From an uncultured Bacilli bacterium (GTDB taxonomy: Bacteria; Bacillota_I; Bacilli_A; RF39; UBA660), in assembly GCA_934086395.1 (NCBI GenBank), contig CAKOIE010000033.1:1-14429 (forward strand): 14,429 nucleotides of DNA. The letters are read 5' to 3'. The position numbers and the translations under genes are program-made. The notes beneath the pieces are model-generated. The model was not told the origin of the DNA. It did not search any database and saw only the letters and a program-made list of their open reading frames with translations. Shown here piece after piece: positions 6,779 through 12,036 of this stretch; the stretch's first letter is position 1; every line of letters begins with the position of its first letter.

Positions 6779-8353
6779 ATGAAAGTGAAAGAAAACAAGG
6801 TAAAATTAATTGTAATCTTATCTACAATTACGATGATGATTTTATTATTTGGCGGAATAACATATGCATATTTTACATCAACAAACAATAATGGAAGTAC
6901 ATCAATAGTAGAAGTAACAGGAGGTAAGATGACAATAAGTTATACTGATGGAACAAGTGATTTGTTAACTAGTAAAGATATAGTGCCAAGTAATGATATT
7001 ATAGTAAATAAAACATTTACTTTAACAGGAACAAATACAACAAGTGGATTAGAAATGCCATATGAAGTAGGACTAGATTATATATCAGGCTTTAGTGATG
7101 GAATGATTCATTATTATATAAAAAGAACGAGTGCAAATGATAATGTATCAAGTAACCTAGTTGGAACAGCAAATCAAACAATACCAGGTAACACCTCAGA
7201 AACAGGCTATACTCATGGTACATTAAAAAAGGGAAATAGATACTTTAAATTAGCATCAGGAGTGTTTAATGCTAATACAACAAATCAAACAATTACATTT
7301 GGTTTAAAACTACAATTTCCTGATAATAATGAAAATCAAGATAGTGAAAAAGGAAAAAATTTTACTGGAAAGATAGTTGTAAATTATAAAGAATCAGCAA
7401 CAGATACATTAATTGCTAAATTCGATAGTGAAACTAAAACAAATGGAGTATCAACAAGTGGATTATTTATAGATAACACAAGTGATGTAAACTTAAGATA
7501 TACAGGAGCTAATCCAAATAACTATGTTGAGTTTGCTAACACAGGAGAATTATGGAGAATAGTTGGTATATTTAATGTAAAAGATTCAACAGGTAAAATA
7601 GAACGAAAGATTAAATTAGTTAGAGATGAATCATTAGGCTCATATTCATGGGATGCAACTGGAAATAATGATTACGGATTTAATAATTGGACAGAAGCAG
7701 ACTTAAAAAATGAATTAAATGGTGATTATTTAGATACAACCATAACTTCAAACAAGAATAATTGGTATAATTCATATTATGATTCAACAACTAAGAAACC
7801 AGTACTTCGCCAAACAGGAGAATTTGATTATACTAAAATTATAAAAAGTAATTATCAAAATATGATAAGTGAAAGTGTATGGAACATAGGTGGAAATAGT
7901 TATAGTAACCCAAGCTCTGCACCATATGGATTGCCTCTATTAGATCAATATAATAAAGAAAGAGGAACAATAACATATCAAAATAATCGCCCTACCAAGT
8001 GGACAGGTAAGGTTGGACTAATATATGCAAGTGATTATGGATATGCATCAACACTTGCAGAATGTCATGAAAACCTAAGAGCAGGTGTAACATATGATAA
8101 AGAAAGTGATAAATGGGATTACACAAACGGAAAATGTAAGACAGATAACTGGTTATTTAAAAACTCTTGGTATTGGACGTTGTCGCCTTGCTCTGGTAAC
8201 TCGGCTCACGTGTTCTATGTGGGTGGGGACGGTGCTGTCTACTACCTCAGCGCGTATTTCTCTGGCGGGGTTTTGCCGGCCGTTTTCTTGAAATCTGATA
8301 TCTTGATAGCTAGTGGAAATGGTGAAAAAAATAGTCCTTACCGTCTAGGATAA
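6779..8353 (+). CDS. DGR target: exported surface protein with variable C-type-lectin-like C-terminus
   Basis: A 524-aa protein diversified by the DGR. Residues 4-28 form a signal segment resembling SipW-processed TasA-type proteins (KLIVILSTIT, then GGITYAYFTSTNNNGS). Residues 30-210 are a beta-rich, Thr/Asn/Gly-rich region. From about 245 (GELWRIVGIF, then KIKLVRDESLG and FNNWTEADLKNELNGDYL) the sequence resembles the DUF6273-like C-type-lectin/FGE-type fold of gut Firmicutes. The last 60 residues hold the variable repeat, with variable sites C471, A476, H477, Y480, G482, Y488-S491, F494 and G496. The protein ends VFLKSDILIASGNGEKNSPYRLG. There is no LPXTG motif, so cell attachment is unclear. 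I chose ATG 6779 (AAGGA 6 bases upstream); ATG 6776 and GTG 6785 are alternatives. Codons are A-rich, but the VR itself is GC-rich. Confidence 0.85.
   Translation: MKVKENKVKLIVILSTITMMILLFGGITYAYFTSTNNNGSTSIVEVTGGKMTISYTDGTSDLLTSKDIVPSNDIIVNKTFTLTGTNTTSGLEMPYEVGLDYISGFSDGMIHYYIKRTSANDNVSSNLVGTANQTIPGNTSETGYTHGTLKKGNRYFKLASGVFNANTTNQTITFGLKLQFPDNNENQDSEKGKNFTGKIVVNYKESATDTLIAKFDSETKTNGVSTSGLFIDNTSDVNLRYTGANPNNYVEFANTGELWRIVGIFNVKDSTGKIERKIKLVRDESLGSYSWDATGNNDYGFNNWTEADLKNELNGDYLDTTITSNKNNWYNSYYDSTTKKPVLRQTGEFDYTKIIKSNYQNMISESVWNIGGNSYSNPSSAPYGLPLLDQYNKERGTITYQNNRPTKWTGKVGLIYASDYGYASTLAECHENLRAGVTYDKESDKWDYTNGKCKTDNWLFKNSWYWTLSPCSGNSAHVFYVGGDGAVYYLSAYFSGGVLPAVFLKSDILIASGNGEKNSPYRLG
8182..8281 (+). 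repeat. DGR variable repeat (VR)
   Basis: A 100-bp near-repeat of the template at 8816-8915, same orientation and without gaps. There are 84 identities and 16 differences, each opposite an adenine in the template: 8190, 8204, 8205, 8207, 8216, 8222, 8223, 8240, 8243, 8246, 8247, 8250, 8258, 8259, 8264 and 8265. Nine template adenines are unchanged. The 3 bases just upstream (8179-8181) face AAA in the template and may also belong to the repeat. Homology stops at 8178 and 8282. The repeat lies in frame in the last 60 codons of the target gene. Confidence 0.95.
8267..8281 (+). other. IMH-like invariant 3' end of the VR
   Basis: The final 15 bases of the VR (GGGG TTTT GCCGGCC) are identical in VR and TR, lack adenine and are followed by divergent sequence. 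This is where the initiation of mutagenic homology sits in known DGRs; cDNA priming at this site is inferred. Confidence 0.65.
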
Positions 8354-8404
8354 GGTGCCGCGAAGCGAGACGTGCCTATGGCGGGTAGGGACCCGGCAGG
8401 CACG
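8354..8404 (+). other. 73% GC structured element after the target gene
   Basis: Starting right after the TAA, 37 of 51 bases are G or C in a genome region that is otherwise about 70% AT. CGTGCCT (8371-8377) pairs with AGGCACG (8398-8404), enclosing CGGGT (8382-8386) with ACCCG (8391-8395) around loop AGGG. A smaller hairpin, CGC-GAA-GCG (8359-8367), precedes it. It lies 90 bp past the VR, comparable in placement to the hairpin/cruciform that aids retrohoming in the Bordetella phage DGR. The T5 tract is 4 bases away, so a terminator role is also possible. Confidence 0.6.
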
Positions 8405-8431
8405 AAAATTTTTAAACGAAAGACAAAGAAT

Positions 8432-8459
8432 TTGATTGAACAAAACAGATAAGTATATT
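8432..8459 (+). promoter_or_regulatory. Possible promoter of the DGR cassette (MutS-like gene and TR)
   Basis: TTGATT (8432-8437), 16 bp, TATATT (8454-8459). It is the best match between the target gene and the cassette genes and would transcribe the first MutS-like gene and the template repeat. Confidence 0.4.
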
Positions 8460-8518
8460 TTTTGATAGAAAATTAGTTTGAACATACATTAACATGTATG
8501 CGTAAAATAAAAGGTTTA

Positions 8519-8797
8519 ATGGCAAGATATGAATTTGCCAAGAAAATTTATCCTCATAGATTAATTATTTTTAAAACTAAGAATGGTTATAAATCTATAG
8601 GAAAAGATCAAGTATTACTTGATTATATAATTATAAATAAATTATTATTTAAATTAAAAGATTTAAAAATTAATTTTGTTTTAATTGATAATATGGATAT
8701 TATTGATGAGGGATGTTTTGATAATGATAATTATTATCGTTATGTTAAGATATCTATGTTAAATAAGATTTTATTTAGCATTAAATCAATGATATAA
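8519..8797 (+). CDS. MutS-domain-I-like DGR accessory protein 1 (MSL-type)
   Basis: A 92-aa basic protein between the target gene and the TR. Residues 4-31 (YEFAKKIYPHRLIIFKTKNG, then YKSIGKDQ) fit the start of the MutS mismatch-recognition domain, whose pattern is YPDxLLFFRxGDFYELFGEDA. The FxE motif is degraded to GYK, and the downstream GIPxHAxxxYLxKL segment is shortened to INKLLFKLKDL. MutS-like (MSL) ORFs have been described in some DGRs; their role is unknown. I prefer ATG 8519, which has AAAAGG 4 bases upstream. ATG 8498 has no site and lies inside the inverted repeat CATACAT-TAAC-ATGTATG (8483-8500). The match is by eye and the family call is tentative. Codons favour T- and G-ending forms, unlike the target gene. 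Confidence 0.6.
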   Translation: MARYEFAKKIYPHRLIIFKTKNGYKSIGKDQVLLDYIIINKLLFKLKDLKINFVLIDNMDIIDEGCFDNDNYYRYVKISMLNKILFSIKSMI

Positions 8798-8815
8798 ATA
8801 GGGTTAACTTGTAAA

Positions 8816-8915
8816 GTCGCCTTACTCTGGTAACTCGAATAACGTGTTCAATGTGAATGGGGACGGTGCTGTCAACAACAACAACGCGTATAACTCTAAC
8901 GGGGTTTTGCCGGCC
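8816..8915 (+). repeat. DGR template repeat (TR)
   Basis: The invariant partner of the VR, 634 bp downstream. It contains 25 adenines, arranged mostly as AAC/AAT codons in the VR frame, including four AAC codons in a row (8874-8885). Randomising the first two bases of AAY gives 15 amino acids and never a stop, the usual DGR design. The TR sits 18 bases after the first MutS-like gene and is followed by TTAGAGCTC, where it diverges from the VR. Confidence 0.95.
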
Positions 8916-9025
8916 TTAGAGCTCCTAACTTCTCCAGGATTTATAGGTTTAATTACTTATATTTGAGTGTATTTTAGGAACATAGTTAATCCTTGAGTTT
9001 TATACTCTAAAAGTATGATAAAGAT

Positions 9026-9047
9026 GGTAAGTTATACGTAAGTTACC
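9026..9047 (+). other. UACG-capped hairpin in the template RNA spacer
   Basis: GGTAA (9026-9030) pairs with TTACC (9043-9047), then a G-G mismatch, then TTA (9032-9034) with TAA (9039-9041), capped by TACG. It lies 111 bases past the TR, in the region expected to interact with RT or Avd in a DGR RNA. Confidence 0.5.
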
Positions 9048-9068
9048 TAGCACTTTATATTATTGGGT

Positions 9069-9105
9069 GGTATTTAGTTTGTATAAATTAAATACCTATT
9101 TTTTT
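9069..9105 (+). terminator. Terminator-like hairpin between TR and the second MutS-like gene
   Basis: A 12-bp stem (9069-9080 with 9085-9096, one G-T pair) with tetraloop GTAT is followed by TA and seven T bases (9099-9105). The ribosome binding site GGAAGGA starts at the next base. It would define the 3' end of a short template RNA and limit read-through into the RT operon, acting as an attenuator or partial terminator. Confidence 0.65.
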
Positions 9106-9118
9106 GGAAGGATGTTTT

Positions 9119-9484
9119 ATGAATAAGAGTGTAGATTTATTAAAAAATGGTGGGTTTTATAGTGTTTTTGGGGATTCTTGTTATATTATGTTATATTTAT
9201 TTGGATATAAAATAATTGATAATAGGGTTGGATTTCCTAAATCTGCTTATGATAAGGTTGTTAATAAGTTAGATGAATTATGTATTAATTATAATGATCC
9301 TATAGAGGGGGTTAATAAGGATTTTAAAAAGAAAAATAAGTATAATGAGTTTGTTGTTAAGGGAAAGAATAAATATAGTATTACTACCAGAATTAATAGT
9401 ATTATTGATAGACTTTCTAATTTAGGTGAGGATGAACTTGATAGTATTTTATCTTATATTGAGGATAAGTTAGGTAATGAATAA
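9119..9484 (+). CDS. MutS-domain-I-like DGR accessory protein 2 (MSL-type)
   Basis: A 121-aa protein that looks like the isolated N-terminal mismatch-recognition domain of MutS. GGFYSVFGDS (11-20) matches the GDFYELFGED motif, keeping the Phe of FxE but with Ser for the Glu. VGFPKSAYDKVVNKLDEL (37-54) matches the GIPxHAxxxYLxKLxxxG segment. No MutS connector, lever, clamp or ATPase domain is present. The tail (RINSIIDRLSNLGEDELDSI) is probably helical. ATG 9119 is chosen because GGAAGGA (9106-9112) is 6 bases upstream; the TTG at 9104 overlaps that site. It overlaps the Avd-like gene by 8 bases, so the three genes form a coupled operon. MutS-like ORFs are known in some DGRs, but their function is not. 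Confidence 0.7.
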   Translation: MNKSVDLLKNGGFYSVFGDSCYIMLYLFGYKIIDNRVGFPKSAYDKVVNKLDELCINYNDPIEGVNKDFKKKNKYNEFVVKGKNKYSITTRINSIIDRLSNLGEDELDSILSYIEDKLGNE

Positions 9485-9836
9485 TGATAGTAGAGAGTTT
9501 TTAATTGTTAAGAGGTTAAAAGAATTTTGTTTAAGTATTGATAGTATTGTTATTAATTTTCCTAAGAAGGAGTTATTAATTAGGGAAAGGTTATTAAATG
9601 ATTCATTAGAGATTTTAAATGATGTTTTTTATGTTAATTTAGATAAGAATATTGATAGTAGAAATAATTATAAGAAAAAAATTATTAGTAAGTTTAATAT
9701 GCTTGATTTTTATGTTGAGTATTTATTTAAGAAAAATATTATTAATAAAAAGGTTTGTGAGAAGGTTTGTAGGGAACTTAATGAAATGTGTAAGATGATT
9801 TATGGTTGGTTAAGAGATGAAGGTAGAGCTAAGTGA
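9477..9836 (+). CDS. avd: Avd-like DGR accessory protein (four-helix bundle)
   Basis: A 119-aa, strongly helical and basic protein in the position of the DGR accessory variability determinant. Known Avd proteins form a pentamer of four-helix bundles that binds RT and template RNA and is needed for mutagenic cDNA synthesis. Four predicted helices are readable, about residues 3-27, 29-55, 63-86 and 88-116. The C-terminal segment ending MCKMIYGWLRDEGRAK matches the family's closing pattern (EIxRMxxGWLRS). It overlaps the upstream gene by 8 bases and the RT gene by 20. The stop is TGA. The start has no strong site of its own, so translation is likely coupled. Confidence 0.75.
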   Translation: MNNDSREFLIVKRLKEFCLSIDSIVINFPKKELLIRERLLNDSLEILNDVFYVNLDKNIDSRNNYKKKIISKFNMLDFYVEYLFKKNIINKKVCEKVCRELNEMCKMIYGWLRDEGRAK

Positions 9837-10878
9837 TTTATTAGATATTTATGAGGATATAATTCGTAAGAATTGTAAGAATAAGAAGAAGGTTTATAAT
9901 TTTGAGAAGAAAAAAATGATCTTATTATATGATTTATGTAACAGTGTTAATAATGGTACTTATTCTATGGGGAAGTATAATGTTTTTTTAGTTAGAAGTC
10001 CTAAATATAGAATTGTAATGAGTTTAAATATTTGTGATAAGATTATGAATCATTATATTACTTTGAATTATATTATTCCTACTTTAAATAAGTATTTAGA
10101 TGATCGGAATGTAGCTACAAGAAAAGGAATGGGAAATGATTATGGTATAAAACTTGTTAAGAAATATTTAGAAAAGAATAAGAAGTATGATAAGTTTTAT
10201 ATTATGAAATTAGATATTAAGAAGTATTTTTATAATATTGATCATGAGATTCTTATTTCAATGATTAGAGATAAGTTTGATCAAGATGTTTTTGATTTTA
10301 TTAATAATATTATTTGTAGCACTGATGCATCTTATATAAATGATTTAATTAATAATATTAGGGATAATGAACTTGTTAAAGGCTATAGAGAGGATGTTGT
10401 TAATCTTCCAAATTATCAATATGGTAAGGGATTACCAATTGGAAATATGACTAGTCAATTTTTTGCAATATTTTATTTATATAAGTTAGATCACTATATT
10501 ATACATGATTTGCATTTAAAGTATTATGTTAGATATATGGATGATTTTGTAATTATTCATCATGATAAAGATTATTTAAATAAGTGTAAGTTGATTATTG
10601 AAGAAAAATTAAACAAGGAATATAAATTAGAATTAAATAAGAAGAGTAGGATTTATTCATCATTAGAGGGATTTGATTTTTTAGGTTATCATTTTAGTAT
10701 TTATAATAAGAGAACAATTATGAATGTATCTAGGAAAAGTTTTAGTTCTATTAGGAAGAATATTTATTTAGGTAATAGGTCTTTTGAGGAGTTTAATCGT
10801 TATTCTAATTATAAGAATTCTTTTGTTTATGCTGATGTTTCTTGTGTTAAATATTTTTTGAATGAATTTTATAAGTAG
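9817..10878 (+). CDS. DGR-type reverse transcriptase
   Basis: Reverse transcriptase that copies the template RNA with errors at adenines. The 353-aa length is typical of DGR RTs. Motif A is LDIKKYFYNIDH (132-143, catalytic D133). The DGR-specific motif GLPIGNMTSQ (205-214) has SQ where group II intron enzymes have SP. The catalytic box is YMDD (240-243), followed by GFDFLGYHF (285-293), the RT motif before the thumb. There is no maturase X, endonuclease or En domain, which rules against a group II intron. Start ATG 9817 overlaps the Avd-like gene. The gene is AT-rich with many AAG and T-ending codons. No clear terminator follows it. Confidence 0.95.
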   Translation: MKVELSDLLDIYEDIIRKNCKNKKKVYNFEKKKMILLYDLCNSVNNGTYSMGKYNVFLVRSPKYRIVMSLNICDKIMNHYITLNYIIPTLNKYLDDRNVATRKGMGNDYGIKLVKKYLEKNKKYDKFYIMKLDIKKYFYNIDHEILISMIRDKFDQDVFDFINNIICSTDASYINDLINNIRDNELVKGYREDVVNLPNYQYGKGLPIGNMTSQFFAIFYLYKLDHYIIHDLHLKYYVRYMDDFVIIHHDKDYLNKCKLIIEEKLNKEYKLELNKKSRIYSSLEGFDFLGYHFSIYNKRTIMNVSRKSFSSIRKNIYLGNRSFEEFNRYSNYKNSFVYADVSCVKYFLNEFYK

Positions 10879-11011
10879 TTTTTGGATTGTGAAAGTTTAA
10901 GTATAACTGAAAAAGGATAAAATTATTAAATTGCTATGACTATGGATATATATTATTATGGTTAGTTTTAAGTTTTATTATAGTGTTATTTATTTAGAGT
11001 TACTTTTTTCT
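10879..11011. other. AT-rich stretch after the RT gene
   Basis: There is no ORF with a ribosome binding site and no hairpin plus T tract that I would call a terminator. Nothing supportable is seen before the inverted repeat at 11012. Confidence 0.4.
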
Positions 11012-11074
11012 ATTTCCCAAAATAAAAAAAAATTGCTTTTTGGGAAATGAAGTACAATAATATTATTGCTGTAC
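11012..11074. repeat. 11-bp inverted repeat and 14-bp palindrome before the ATPase remnant
   Basis: ATTTCCCAAAA (11012-11022) and TTTTGGGAAAT (11038-11048) are perfect inverted copies 15 bases apart. Then CAATAATATTATTG (11055-11068) is a perfect palindrome, bracketed by GTAC at 11052 and 11071. No T tract follows, so this is not a terminator. It may be an operator of the broken gene that starts at 11075, or the end of a lost mobile segment. Confidence 0.6.
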
Positions 11075-11403
11075 ATGATGAAACTAATTAAAAGATATTG
11101 CTATTTAGATAAACTAATTAATACAATGAATACGCCTGATATAAAGGTAATAACAGGGGTTAGACGTGCTGGAAAATCAAAGTTATTAGATGAATTTACA
11201 GCATATATAAAGATATTAAAGAATACCATAAATTAATGGAATATGTTGAAAATAATACCTTTAAAAGAGAGGTTGGATTATTATTAAAAATTAAAGATGC
11301 TTATCCTAAAATATTAATTGCAAGAACTAGATATGATACTTATTTATATGAGGGAATTCAAATTGTTGATATATCTAGTTGGCTTTTACAAGATAATTGT
11401 TAG
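11075..11403 (+). pseudogene. Remnant of an AAA_14/DUF4143 ATPase, internally deleted
   Basis: The first reading frame (11075-11236, 53 codons) gives the N-terminus of an AAA_14-type ATPase up to Walker A, KVITGVRRAGKSKLLDEF (24-41), then drifts and stops. From 11212 another frame encodes the C-terminus of such proteins: EYHKLMEYVENNTFKREVG, then a segment ending YDTYLYEGIQIVDISSWLL, with a stop at 11401-11403. Intact members are about 400 aa, so roughly three quarters is missing and the ends are joined out of frame. These ATPases with a DUF4143 C-terminus are common, poorly characterised, multi-copy genes in gut bacteria. There is no ribosome binding site near the ATG. The remnant separates the DGR from the lemA group. 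Confidence 0.75.
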
Positions 11404-11446
11404 TTGATTATTAAAATTTTTACTATTATTTTTTTTTGTTTAATAG

Positions 11447-11452
11447 TATAAT
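11447..11452 (+). promoter_or_regulatory. Possible -10 element of the lemA operon
   Basis: A perfect TATAAT lies 24 bases before the lemA start codon, with AGAAGGA in between. The upstream DNA is a long T-rich run without a recognisable -35, so the call rests on the -10 and its position. Confidence 0.4.
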
Positions 11453-11475
11453 TTAACTAGAAGGATGTGATAATT

Positions 11476-12024
11476 ATGTGGCTATGGATATTAATAGCTG
11501 TTATAGTAGTTATTGTACTTTGGGTATTATCTACTTATAATGTTTTAGTAGGTTTAAGAAATACTTGTAAGGAAGCATTTTCTACTATGGATGTTTATTT
11601 AAAGAAGAGATGGGATTTAATTCCAAATTTAGTTGAAACTGTTAAGGGTTATGCTAAGCATGAAAAAGATACTTTAGAAGAGGTTGTATCTTTAAGAAAT
11701 ACTCCTTATGAAAGTATGAGTGATGATGAAAAGGTTAAAACTAATCAAAAGTTAAGCCAAGGTGTAACAAAGATTATGGCTTTAGCTGAGGCATACCCAG
11801 AATTAAAAGCTAATGAAAATTTTAAAGAATTAAGCAAGGATTTAAGTAAGATTGAAGAGGATATTGCTAATTCAAGAAAATATTATAATGGTACTGTTAG
11901 AAACTATAATAATAAGATTGAAATGGTTCCTAGTAATATAGTGGCTGGTATTTTTGGATTTAAAACAAGAAGTATGTTTGAAGTAGATGCTGCTGAAAGA
12001 GAAAATGTTAAAGTAAAGTTTTAG
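11476..12024 (+). CDS. lemA: LemA family membrane protein
   Basis: LemA-family protein of 182 aa, the usual length. One N-terminal membrane anchor (WLWILIAVIVVIVLWVLS, 2-19) is followed by a coiled, mostly helical domain. The family signature includes RNTCKEAFSTMDVYLKKRWD (28-47) and LIPNLVETVKGYAKHE (48-63), and the tail GIFGFKTRSMFEVDAAERENVKVKF is typical. Function is not settled. I chose ATG 11476 because AGAAGGA (11459-11465) is 10 bases upstream; GTG 11467 is too close. The DUF2207 gene follows after 12 bases, a very common pairing that suggests a joint role at the membrane. Confidence 0.92.
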   Translation: MWLWILIAVIVVIVLWVLSTYNVLVGLRNTCKEAFSTMDVYLKKRWDLIPNLVETVKGYAKHEKDTLEEVVSLRNTPYESMSDDEKVKTNQKLSQGVTKIMALAEAYPELKANENFKELSKDLSKIEEDIANSRKYYNGTVRNYNNKIEMVPSNIVAGIFGFKTRSMFEVDAAERENVKVKF

Positions 12025-12036
12025 AAGGTGAAAAAA

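Larger units (their letters stand above)
8798..9105 (+). ncRNA. Putative DGR template RNA region
   Basis: The non-coding interval between the two MutS-like genes. It contains the TR, about 150 bases of AT-rich spacer with several possible stems, and then two clear hairpins. The stems include AGGATT 8936-8941 with AATCCT 8988-8993, and ATACT 9002-9006 with AGTAT 9012-9016. In the TR frame a TAA lies 9 bases upstream of the repeat (8805-8807), so the TR is not translated as a gene. DGR RNAs elsewhere need structured spacer RNA 3' of the TR for cDNA synthesis. The exact ends are unknown; the 3' end is placed at the T tract. Confidence 0.6.

Noticed and set aside
8094..8291. A 65-codon plus-strand ORF inside the end of the target gene
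   Set aside because: It is a frame shadow over the VR, with no ribosome binding site; the VR/TR substitution pattern makes sense only in the frame of the 524-aa protein.
8872..8885. AAC microsatellite from slippage
   Set aside because: The four AAC triplets are in the VR reading frame and are the expected form of DGR template codons.
9069..9105. Plain terminator of the first MutS-like gene only
   Set aside because: It lies 270 bases past that gene's stop and directly abuts the next ribosome binding site, so a role at the template RNA end is more likely. It is kept as a terminator-like element.
9817..10878. RT belonging to a group II intron or retron
   Set aside because: It has no maturase or endonuclease domain, no intron RNA ends and no msr/msd. 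The SQ motif, Avd-like neighbour and TR/VR pair fit a DGR.
11012..11048. Intrinsic terminator of the RT gene
   Set aside because: There is no T tract after either arm on either strand, and it lies 133 bases after the RT stop.
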